Shown here: positions 55,657 through 63,203 of the stretch, one piece after another
Position numbering within the stretch: position 1 is the first letter of the stretch
Layout of the letters: each line of letters opens with the position of its first letter
DNA from: Paraburkholderia ultramafica
Lineage (GTDB): Bacteria; Pseudomonadota; Gammaproteobacteria; Burkholderiales; Burkholderiaceae
Length of the DNA stretch: 64,000 nucleotides
Reading direction: 5' to 3'
Assembly (NCBI RefSeq): GCF_902859915.1
Contig: NZ_CADIKK010000031.1
Location: 1 to 64,000 of the forward strand
Translations under genes and position numbers: made by a program
Notes under the pieces: model-generated
Databases searched by the model: none
The model's input: the letters and a program-made list of their open reading frames with translations, nothing else
What the model was told of the DNA's origin: nothing

Positions 55657-56542
55657 TCAGAAAGCCGGATTCAATTGCCTCAGCGTGTAATTCAACACTG
55701 CGGCGAACGCCACCCAGGCGACATACGGCACCAGCAGTATCCCTGCCCAGCGGTCCCGCCGCCAGAATACAAACGTCAGCGCGACGATCAAAACCAGCAG
55801 GATCACGATATCGGCCAGCGCTAAAGCTGGTCGATGCAGGCCGAAAAACAGCCACATCCACGCTGCGTTGAACAGCAACTGAACCACCCACAAGACGATC
55901 GCCGTACTCGCGCCGTCGCGTTTCCACACGCGCCAGACGGAAATCGCCATCAGCACGTAAAGCACTGTCCAGGCCGGCGGGAATACCCAGTTCGGCGGAT
56001 TGAACGCAGGCTTTTGCAGCCCTGCGAACGGCGTGAACACCGTGAACGGCTTGCTTTGGCCGGTCAACACCTCGGCGCGCTCGAAAATCACCTGGTCCTT
56101 GAACGTCAGCCACTGGCGTCCGGCTTCGGCGAGACGCTCACGCACGCACTCGTCGCGCTCGATCGCGACCGGCTCGTAATCGTGATTCGCGAATACCGCA
56201 TCGACGCGGAGTTCGTTGGCGAGTTTGGGCACGAGGTCGGCCGGATTGCCGTACAGCACGATCAGGCCGCCGCCGTTCGCGCGCAACGCGTCATCCAGTT
56301 CGCGCAGCGCCGCGAGAATGAACTCGATGCGGCGGTCCTGCGCCTGCGTATCTGGATGACGAGTCTGCCAGACCGTCGACGAGCGGCTGCAGGATTGTCG
56401 TATCGAACACGAAAGCGCACCAGACGCGCTCGCAATGCTTGAGCGCGTAGTAGAGGGCGGCGTTGTCCGCATTGCGCAGGTCGCGGCGGAACCAGACCAG
56501 ACCGGTGTCGAAGGAGTCGTTCAGTTGTCGGACGCGTGTCAT
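55657..56542 (-). pseudogene. Deletion fusion of a DNA photolyase N-terminus to a TspO/MBR C-terminus
   Basis: From ATG 56542 the photolyase alpha/beta domain reads MTRVRQLNDSFDTGLVWFRR, DLRNADNAALYYALKHCERV and DTTILQPLVDG. Near 56390 a one-base frameshift moves it to RHPDTQAQDRRIEFILAALR, DAVFANHDYEP and SKPFTVFTPF. At about 56025 the same frame changes abruptly into TspO: AGLQKPAFNPPNWVFPPAWT, LFNAAWMWLFFGLHRPALAL and PYVAWVAFAAVLNYTLRQLN. The FAD-binding domain of the photolyase and the first part of TspO are gone. Neither activity is likely to remain. Confidence 0.87.
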
Positions 56543-56753
56543 CGGGACCGTCGGTCAGAGCGAGGGGACGCGCTATGTGCTATTGCTGGCCGCAGCCGCA
56601 GCGGGCGGCACGGATCATAGCGCAGACTGCCTGCCCCGTCCGCAAAACGCAGCAATGCCCGCCCCTATTGTGCAGGGTGCGGGCGCAGTTCGCGGCGGCG
56701 CGGTGGTGCCACGCCGCTTCGACGATTCATTGACGCTTCATCGACGCCGCCGC

Positions 56754-57173
56754 TTACGCGACTTGCAGACGAACCGCGACGTTGTTGCGGGTGGCGTTCG
56801 AGTACGGGCAGACCTGATGCGCGGCATCGACCAGTTCCTTGGCGGTATCCGCCGGCAGACCCGGCAGCGAGATGCGCAGATCGATATCGAGTGCGAAGCC
56901 GCCTTTGTCGTTCGGACCGATGCCCACTTCGGCGGTGACTTGCGTGTCGGCCGGCAAAGTCTGCTTTTTCTGGCCAGCGACGAATTTCATCGCGCTCAGA
57001 AAACAGGCCGAGTAGCCGGCTGCGAACAGTTGTTCCGGATTCGTGCCGGCTGCACCGTTGCCGCCGAGTTCACGCGGCGCCGCGAGCTTGACGTCCAGCG
57101 CATTGTCCGACGACACAGCACGGCCGTCGCGGCCACCGGTACTCGTTGCGCTTGCTTTGTAGAGGATGTTCAT
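56754..57173 (-). CDS. ohr: Organic hydroperoxide reductase Ohr
   Basis: Ohr reduces organic hydroperoxides with a cysteine pair recharged by lipoylated proteins. The 139-residue OsmC-fold protein has the peroxidatic Cys57 in AAGYSACFLSAMKFVA and the resolving Cys122 in HQVCPYSNATRNN. ATG 57173 opens MNILYKASATSTGGRDGRAV; the longer frame is not conserved. It lies downstream of ohrR on the same strand with a palindromic operator between them, giving peroxide-induced expression. Confidence 0.96.
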   Translation of the reverse strand: MNILYKASATSTGGRDGRAVSSDNALDVKLAAPRELGGNGAAGTNPEQLFAAGYSACFLSAMKFVAGQKKQTLPADTQVTAEVGIGPNDKGGFALDIDLRISLPGLPADTAKELVDAAHQVCPYSNATRNNVAVRLQVA

Positions 57174-57277
57174 GGTGCTGCTCCTAGTTTGGGTTGTCAG
57201 GATCTGCATGTTTGCCGCTGTTTGCTGGCCCGCCGTTCTGGCGGAGGGCTATCGGAGCGGCATGTCGTTAAGATAGT

Positions 57278-57294
57278 ACACAAATCATTTGTGT
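57278..57294 (-). promoter_or_regulatory. OhrR operator candidate upstream of ohr
   Basis: A perfect palindrome, ACACAAAT-C-ATTTGTGT, lies 105 bases upstream of the ohr start. OhrR boxes of MarR-family peroxide sensors are AT-rich palindromes of this type. A TTGCAC element overlaps one side and could be the -35. Confidence 0.65.
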
Positions 57295-57345
57295 GCAAAC
57301 TAATTTATGAATCGGCGCGATAGGGTGCGCTTTGCGGCCGCCCGG

Positions 57346-57798
57346 CTAGTGATCCATGTAGTCGTTGAGGGTGCTGCGCAGACGGGTCAGGTCGTCGCGC
57401 AGACGCAGCAGGAATTCCTGCGTTTGCTGGGTCGCGCAGAAGATTTCCGCGGGCACTTCGCGCGCCTGGCGCTTGAGTGCCGTGCCGGCTTTAGTGAGCC
57501 GGATATACACGAGCCGTTCATCGTCGACACCGCGTACGCGTTCCAGCAGGCCTTGCGTCTCGAGGCGCTTGAGCAGCGGCGTGACCGTCGCCGAGTCGAG
57601 ATTCAGGCGCGCGGCCATGTCCTTGACGGTGACGTCGTCGCTCTCCCACAGCACCAGCATCGTCAGATATTGCGGATACGTGAGACCCAGCTTCTCGAGC
57701 AACGGCTTGTACGCCTTCGTCATGGCGAGCGAGGTCGAGTAGAGGGCGAAGCAGAGTTGCTCGTCGAGCGTGAAGGGCAAAGCGGGGCGCTGGGTCAT
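57346..57798 (-). CDS. ohrR: MarR-family peroxide-sensing repressor OhrR
   Basis: A 150-residue MarR protein with the conserved peroxide-sensing cysteine at Cys16 in TLDEQLCFALYSTS. The winged helix shows VTVKDMAARLNLDSATVTPL, LKRLETQGLLER and the wing DDERLVYIRLT. Oxidation of Cys16 by organic peroxide releases operator DNA and induces ohr. Operator-like sites flank it on both sides, so autoregulation is likely. Confidence 0.95.
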   Translation of the reverse strand: MTQRPALPFTLDEQLCFALYSTSLAMTKAYKPLLEKLGLTYPQYLTMLVLWESDDVTVKDMAARLNLDSATVTPLLKRLETQGLLERVRGVDDERLVYIRLTKAGTALKRQAREVPAEIFCATQQTQEFLLRLRDDLTRLRSTLNDYMDH

Positions 57799-57822
57799 GG
57801 TGCATCTCGTATAAAAAGAGCG

Positions 57823-57866
57823 TGCAAATCGATTGCGCGCAAACCATTATGCTGCAAATCGATGCA
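57823..57866 (-). promoter_or_regulatory. Two OhrR-like sites upstream of ohrR
   Basis: TGCAAATCGATTGCG (from 57823) and TGCAAATCGATGCA (from 57853) repeat the same TGCAAATCGAT core 30 bases apart, directly upstream of the ohrR start. They share the CAAAT half-site with the palindrome before ohr. Confidence 0.5.
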
Positions 57867-57981
57867 GGTGGACGAGCGTGGCCGGGGATCGAGTGAAGCG
57901 GCGCGGGCGGTGCCGCGTTGGGGCAATGCGCGGGCGGGCGCCAGAACAGCGCCCGCGCGTGAACGACATTCAAGCCGGCAT

Positions 57982-58788
57982 TTACGCGGCCGGCTTGGTC
58001 GGCAGATCCGGCGCTTCGGGCGTTTGCACGCCGAAGCAGCCGCGATAAGTCGCGTAGAACGAGCAGTACAGCATGGTCGTGACGATCATCGTGGCGGGCA
58101 TCAGGATCGCAAACGCGAACTCGGCCGCGCCCAGCGCCTGAATCAGCGCGGACAGACCGAGCGACACCGTGATGGCCACGGCGAACCACAGCGCGCCGAA
58201 CACGATGAACGCGCCGCGATTGCGCCAGCAACTGACGATGCTGAAGAACATCGCCTTCACGGGCGGCACGTCATGCCATGCGGAGAGAATCGGCGAGAAC
58301 CAGAAGATCATGGCCACCGGAATGTAGAACGCGAAGGCCGTGATCACCGCGAGCGGAATATTGCTGTTGGCAATCGCTTCCTGATCCATCGAGCCGCCGC
58401 CGAGCATCACCTTCAGCAGCATGCCGCCGTCGGCGAGCGCCGACCCGGCCAGCACGAGTGCCATCGCGACGACATAGAGCACGCCGAGCACCAGTAGCCG
58501 CCTGGCGACAACCGGGCCATACGAATGAAAGCCGTCCACCAGAATGGTCGGAAACACCGGCTTGCCGGCGATCGTGTTGCGGCACGCCGCCATGAAGCCG
58601 ACCGCGACGCCCGGGATGAACGCCAGCGGCAGCACGCCGCCGACCACCGGAATCTGCGACACGAGCGTCATCACCAGCAGATAGGTGAAGAACAGCGTCA
58701 GGAATGCGAGCGGGTTCTTGCGGAACAGCCAGATACCCTGCCGGAACCACACATAGCCGGTTTTCGCGGGGACTTCGATCAGTTGCAT
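57982..58788 (-). CDS. BPSS1780-family membrane protein
   Basis: A 268-residue protein with about six hydrophobic segments beginning MQLIEVPAKTGYVWFRQGIW and containing LFRKNPLAFLTLFFTYLLVM. I recognise it as the membrane family named after Burkholderia pseudomallei BPSS1780; the function is unknown. It overlaps the end of thrB by 10 bases, so it is co-translated with homoserine kinase, a link seen in related genomes. ATG 58788 is the only plausible start. Confidence 0.85.
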   Translation of the reverse strand: MQLIEVPAKTGYVWFRQGIWLFRKNPLAFLTLFFTYLLVMTLVSQIPVVGGVLPLAFIPGVAVGFMAACRNTIAGKPVFPTILVDGFHSYGPVVARRLLVLGVLYVVAMALVLAGSALADGGMLLKVMLGGGSMDQEAIANSNIPLAVITAFAFYIPVAMIFWFSPILSAWHDVPPVKAMFFSIVSCWRNRGAFIVFGALWFAVAITVSLGLSALIQALGAAEFAFAILMPATMIVTTMLYCSFYATYRGCFGVQTPEAPDLPTKPAA

Positions 58789-59774
58789 GGGGTATGGATG
58801 CCTGGATGTGCAACGCCTGACAGGCGTTCGCGCAGAATGCGCTCGAAATGGCCGGGGTCGTGCGGCTTGAGCAACTCGGCCGCGCGCGGCAAGTGAAAAT
58901 CATACAGGCGCGAGACCCAGAAGCGGTACGCGGCCGCTCGCAGCATGTCGCCCCAATGGCGGTTTTCTTCGACGGTGAACGGACGCACGGTCTGGTAGGC
59001 GCGCAGCATGGCTTCGGTGCGCGCGTCGTCCAGCTTGCCGGTGGCGAGGTCCACGCACCAGTCGTTGACCGTGACCGCGACGTCGAACAGCCACTTGTCG
59101 CAACCGGCGAAATAGAAGTCGAAGAAGCCGCCCAGGCGCACTTCATGGCCGGTGTCCGGCGCGGCGTGCGCGAACATCGCGTTGTCGCGGAACAGATCGG
59201 CGTGGCAGGGGCCTGCGGGCAGCGCAGCGTAATCGGGCGATGCGAAGAAGGCTTCCTGATGCGCGAGTTCGGACGACAGCAGGTCGCGCTGCGCGCCTTC
59301 CAGAAACGGCAGGATGGTCGGCACGGTTTCCCGCCACCACGGCAGGCTGCGCAGATTCGGCTGATAGCCGGTGAAATCGCGTCCCGCCAGGTGCAGGCGC
59401 GCCAGCATCTGCCCGACTTCGACGCAGTGCTCGATGCCGGGCTCCAACTCGGGCGCGCCTTCGAGCCTGGTCACGATGGCGGCGGGCTTGCCGAGCAGCA
59501 TGCCGAACAGCGCGCCGTCCTCGCGCGGCATCGGGTCCGGCACTGGCACGCGGTGCGCGGCCAGGTGGCGCATCAGGTCGAGGTAGAAGGGCAGTTGTTC
59601 GGCCGTCAGCTTTTCGAAAATCGTCAGGACATATTCGCCGCGCGTCGTCGTCAGAAAGAAGTTGCTGTTCTCAATACCGGACGAGGTGCCGCGAAACTCG
59701 ACGACATCGCCGAGATCGTAGTGACGCATCCATTCTGCTAGTTGGGGTTCGTTGACAGCGGTGAAGACAGCCAT
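58779..59774 (-). CDS. thrB: Homoserine kinase (ThrB, APH-fold type)
   Basis: ThrB phosphorylates L-homoserine in threonine synthesis. This 331-residue protein is the choline/aminoglycoside-kinase-like type used by Pseudomonas and Burkholderia, not the GHMP type of enterobacteria. It begins MAVFTAVNEPQLAEWMRHYD and shows GIENSNFFLTTTRGEYVLTI. The catalytic loop reads GPCHADLFRDNAMF, and the metal-binding GGFFDFYFAGCDKWLFDVA follows. The membrane protein gene overlaps its 3' end. Confidence 0.95.
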   Translation of the reverse strand: MAVFTAVNEPQLAEWMRHYDLGDVVEFRGTSSGIENSNFFLTTTRGEYVLTIFEKLTAEQLPFYLDLMRHLAAHRVPVPDPMPREDGALFGMLLGKPAAIVTRLEGAPELEPGIEHCVEVGQMLARLHLAGRDFTGYQPNLRSLPWWRETVPTILPFLEGAQRDLLSSELAHQEAFFASPDYAALPAGPCHADLFRDNAMFAHAAPDTGHEVRLGGFFDFYFAGCDKWLFDVAVTVNDWCVDLATGKLDDARTEAMLRAYQTVRPFTVEENRHWGDMLRAAAYRFWVSRLYDFHLPRAAELLKPHDPGHFERILRERLSGVAHPGIHTPCN

Positions 59775-59977
59775 GCGGGAAACGTCGGATCAGGTTGGTC
59801 GGGCTGGCGCGATGCGGCCAGTGCGATGTGTGGCAAATGCGGTGCTGAAAAACGGTGTTGAGCGGTGGCAGTCACGGCCGCGCAGCGAACGCGGCATCGC
59901 AATGCCGTCTCGCGAGAGTGAAGCACGGCACCAGGCCGAAAGCCCTCGGCACCGCCTCGCGAAGCGCGCGCAACCGC

Positions 59978-60004
59978 GGCGGCGGCCCGCGCCGGGCCGC
60001 CGCC
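59978..60004 (-). terminator. GC-rich stem-loop after the DUF2782 gene
   Basis: A perfect 12-bp stem (ggcggcggcccg / cgggccgccgcc) with a 3-base loop lies 9 bases past the DUF2782 stop on the minus strand. No T-run follows. It is the main structured element in the 239-base thrB-DUF2782 gap. Confidence 0.45.
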
Positions 60005-60013
60005 CGGCACCCA

Positions 60014-60409
60014 TCAATAGTGCAGATTCACCGACGGCAAACGCGTGCTTGGGCGGCCGTTGACGCCGACGGTGGGCGACGTGTCGAGCGGTGCGCTCAT
60101 CTGGTAGCGCGTGCCGAAATTCGAATGCACGTTGATTTCAACTGGCTTGCCTTTGTCGCGGTATTCGGTGATTTCCGTGCCGTTGGCGCTGCGCTCGTGG
60201 AAGCTCGGCGTGCGCGGAACGTTGATTTCGACCTTCGAACTGACCTCGGCGGCCGGGCGATTGATCTTCTCCAGGTCGGGCAGACCGGCCCGTTCATTGG
60301 CGGACTGGGGCGCGCCGGGGGGCGGAGTGTCATCGACGGGCTGGGCAGCCATCGCGGCGTTGCCAAAGGCGAGGGCCAGTGCAACGGCGACGGGAAGGAA
60401 CGGCTTCAT
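60014..60409 (-). CDS. DUF2782 family exported protein
   Basis: A 131-residue protein with a signal peptide (MKPFLPVAVALALAFGNAAM, cleavage likely after AMA). The DUF2782 core is NGTEITEYRDKGKPVEINVH followed by SNFGTRYQM. The family is periplasmic and of unknown function, and its genes often lie near thrB and polA, as here. ATG 60409 is chosen because the longer upstream frame destroys the signal peptide. Divergent from amn. Confidence 0.82.
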   Translation of the reverse strand: MKPFLPVAVALALAFGNAAMAAQPVDDTPPPGAPQSANERAGLPDLEKINRPAAEVSSKVEINVPRTPSFHERSANGTEITEYRDKGKPVEINVHSNFGTRYQMSAPLDTSPTVGVNGRPSTRLPSVNLHY

Positions 60410-60603
60410 GGTGATTCTCCAATATGGTGCCCCGATTCTAGCAAATCCAGCCTGGCGTACGGGCGCGACCGCCTTATTTTGCGCCGCTTTCGCGCGGCGT
60501 GCCCGCAATCTTGCGAGCAGTATGGCGGTATGTGTTGCAAGCAACGCGAGGTCATTTGGCGAGCCCGTGTTCCGTGGTAATGTCGTCTCATCAATAGGGG
60601 CGA

Positions 60604-62136
60604 ATGACGATGAACAAAGATACCAATCAACGCGCGGTGCAGACTCCCGCCAACAGCTTCCCAACCGAATCGTTCGACGACGCGACCGAGGCCGTCACCC
60701 GCCTCTCGGCGATTTACGAAGCGAACACCTCGTTTTTGCGCGACGCGTTCGCGCGCTATCGCCGCAACGAGTCGTTCGAGCGCCGCGTGCGCGCCTGCTA
60801 TCCGTTCGTGCGCGTCTGTACCGAAGTCAACACGCATATCGACTCGCGCCGCTCGTACGGTTTCGTCGCGGGTCCGGGCGTGTTCGAGACCACCGTGACG
60901 CGGCCCGATCTGTTCGGCGACTACTATCGCGAGCAGTTGCGCCTGCTGGCGAAGAACCATCATGTGCAGATCGAGGTCGGCGTGTCTGACCAGCCGATTC
61001 CGATTCATTTCGCGTTCGCCGAGGGCATTCACCTCGAAGGCGATCTGGATCGCGAGCGCCTGTTCCTGATGCGCGACGTGTTCGATACGCCGGACCTGGC
61101 GCTGCTCGACGACCGTATCGTCAACGGCACGTATGAGCCGGCGCCGGGCGAGCCGCATCCGCTCGCGCTGTTCACGGCGGCGCGGGTCGATTTCTCGCTG
61201 CATCGGCTGAAGCATTACACGGCCACGTCGCCCACGCATTGCCAGAACTACGTGCTGTACACGAACTACCAGTTCTATATCGACGAGTTCGTCAAGCTCG
61301 GCCGCACGATGATGGCCCATACCGACGACGAAGAGCTGCGCGCCTATCGCAGCGAATACACGTCGTTCGTCGAGCCCGGCGACGTGGTCACGTACAACGA
61401 GAATCTCGGCGAGCAGTCGCAGGAGGGCACGGCGCCGCCGCGTCTGCCGCAGATGCCCGCATACCACCTGAAGCGCGCGGACGGCAGCGGCATCACGATG
61501 ATCAACATCGGCGTCGGGCCGTCGAACGCGAAGACCATCACCGATCACATTGCGGTGCTGCGTCCGCATGCGTGGATCATGCTCGGCCATTGCGCGGGTC
61601 TGCGCAATACGCAGCGCCTCGGCGACTACGTGCTTGCGCACGGCTACGTGCGCGAGGACCACGTGCTCGATGCCGACTTGCCGCTGTGGGTGCCGATTCC
61701 GGCGCTCGCCGAAGTGCAGGTGGCGTTGGAGCGTGCGGTCGCGCAGGTCACGCAACTGGACGGCGTCGAGTTGAAGCGGGTGATGCGCACGGGCACGGTG
61801 GCGAGCGTGGACAACCGCAACTGGGAGTTGCGCGATCATCGCGAGCCGGTCCAGCGGCTGTCGCAAAGTCGCGCGATCGCACTAGACATGGAAAGCGCGA
61901 CGATCGCGGCGAACGGCTTCCGCTTCCGGGTGCCTTACGGCACCTTGCTCTGCGTGTCGGACAAGCCCTTGCATGGCGAACTGAAGCTGCCGGGCATGGC
62001 GGATCAGTTCTATCGCGCGCAGGTCGATCAGCATCTGCAGATCGGCGTGAAGGCGATGGAGCTATTGCGGATGAACGGGCTGCATCGTTTGCATAGCCGC
62101 AAGCTGCGCAGTTTCGCCGAGGTGGCGTTTCAGTAA
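60604..62136 (+). CDS. amn: AMP nucleosidase
   Basis: Amn hydrolyses AMP to adenine and ribose-5-phosphate, controlling adenylate levels. The 510-residue protein has the Amn N-terminal domain (RVRACYPFVRVCTEVNTHID, RSYGFVAGPGVFETTVTRPD) and the C-terminal nucleoside-phosphorylase-like domain. The latter shows GITMINIGVGPSNAKTITDH, WIMLGHCAGLRNTQRLGDYV and ALDMESATIAANGFRFRVPY. ATG 60604 follows GGGGCG; ATG 60610 is an alternative start. Confidence 0.95.
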   Translation: MTMNKDTNQRAVQTPANSFPTESFDDATEAVTRLSAIYEANTSFLRDAFARYRRNESFERRVRACYPFVRVCTEVNTHIDSRRSYGFVAGPGVFETTVTRPDLFGDYYREQLRLLAKNHHVQIEVGVSDQPIPIHFAFAEGIHLEGDLDRERLFLMRDVFDTPDLALLDDRIVNGTYEPAPGEPHPLALFTAARVDFSLHRLKHYTATSPTHCQNYVLYTNYQFYIDEFVKLGRTMMAHTDDEELRAYRSEYTSFVEPGDVVTYNENLGEQSQEGTAPPRLPQMPAYHLKRADGSGITMINIGVGPSNAKTITDHIAVLRPHAWIMLGHCAGLRNTQRLGDYVLAHGYVREDHVLDADLPLWVPIPALAEVQVALERAVAQVTQLDGVELKRVMRTGTVASVDNRNWELRDHREPVQRLSQSRAIALDMESATIAANGFRFRVPYGTLLCVSDKPLHGELKLPGMADQFYRAQVDQHLQIGVKAMELLRMNGLHRLHSRKLRSFAEVAFQ

Positions 62137-62342
62137 GCGGGTTTGGAGACAGGCATGGGCAAGTGCAGATTCGGCTCGCCCATGCCGCTGTGGCGCGCCC
62201 GCAGGCCGCCGCGTTGCGTCAGAACTGCCCGAAGCCGGTGAGCCCGATCAGACTGCCGGCGCCCAGCAGCCACAGCGGATGAATCCGCGTTTCGGCGATC
62301 TGAATGGTCTTGCCGCAAGCGCGACGCGAACCGGCCGAACAA

Positions 62343-62372
62343 GCAAAAGCGGGCAGCCCGAAGGCTGCCCGC
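62343..62372 (-). terminator. Rho-independent terminator of the LOG-family gene
   Basis: Read on the minus strand, a perfect 10-bp stem (gcgggcagcc / ggctgcccgc) with a TTCG loop is followed by TTTTGCTT. It lies about 90 bases after the LOG-family stop. The rest of the 322-base amn-LOG gap shows no clear gene. Confidence 0.85.
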
Positions 62373-62458
62373 CAGAATCAACACACTGTGTTCATTGCAT
62401 CGCATTGCGTTGCACATTCGCTTGGCGCCAACGCGCGAAGCGGGAACGCAGCATCACA

Positions 62459-63202
62459 TCACAGATAGAACATCCGGTCTTCATCCGACTTGGCCGGATG
62501 CGGCTCGGCTTCTTCACGGTCTTCGTAGAACTTCAGCACCGCTTCGAGCACCTGATCCGGATCGTCGATTACCTGCATCAAGTCCATATCGGTCGGATTG
62601 ATCAGGCCCATCGGCGTGAGCGAGTTCCTGAACCACGCAAGCAGGCCTTCCCAGAACTCGGCGCCCACCAGAATGATCGGCACGTTGCGCGACTTCTTGG
62701 TTTGAATCAGCGTGAGCACTTCGGCCAGTTCGTCAAGCGTGCCGAAGCCGCCCGGCATCACGATCACCGCGTCCGAGTTCTTCACGAACGTGACCTTGCG
62801 CGTGAAGAAATGGCGGAAGCGCAGCGAGATGTCCTGCCACTGATTGCCCGATTGCTCGTGCGGTAGTTCGATGTTCAGACCGACCGAAGGCGCCTTGCCC
62901 GCATGAGCACCCTTGTTGGCCGCTTCCATGATGCCGGGGCCGCCGCCGGAAATCACCGCGAAGCCCGCGTCCGACAGCTTGCGCGCAATCTGCGTAGCGA
63001 GCTTGTAGTACGGCGAGTTCGGTTTCAGGCGTGCTGAACCATAGATACTGACAGCCGGACGAATCTCCGAGAGGTACTCGGTCGCCTCGATAAACTCTGC
63101 CATAATCGTGAACATCTGCCACGATGCGCGGGCCTTCTTGGCCGTTGCGCGCTCTTGATCTGCGAGTGATCGCAGACTCGGAATCACTTTTCTCTTAGTC
63201 AT
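62459..63202 (-). CDS. LOG-family protein (TIGR00730), probable cytokinin riboside monophosphate phosphoribohydrolase
   Basis: A 247-residue Rossmann-fold protein with the LOG signatures AVISGGGPGIMEAANKGAHA and VIVMPGGFGTLDELAEVLTL. LOG enzymes release free cytokinin base from its riboside monophosphate; many bacterial members also act on AMP-like nucleotides. It begins MTKRKVIPSLRSLADQERAT at 63202. The start codon is one base from the divergent polA start, so its promoter must lie inside polA coding sequence. Confidence 0.9.
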   Translation of the reverse strand: MTKRKVIPSLRSLADQERATAKKARASWQMFTIMAEFIEATEYLSEIRPAVSIYGSARLKPNSPYYKLATQIARKLSDAGFAVISGGGPGIMEAANKGAHAGKAPSVGLNIELPHEQSGNQWQDISLRFRHFFTRKVTFVKNSDAVIVMPGGFGTLDELAEVLTLIQTKKSRNVPIILVGAEFWEGLLAWFRNSLTPMGLINPTDMDLMQVIDDPDQVLEAVLKFYEDREEAEPHPAKSDEDRMFYL

Positions 63203-63203
63203 A

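Noticed and set aside
62219..62315. Minus-strand ETRIHPLWLLGAGSLIGLTG segment resembling the end of a transporter (chromate-transporter-like)
   Set aside because: Only about 28 residues with no family-specific motif; too short to support a named remnant by eye.
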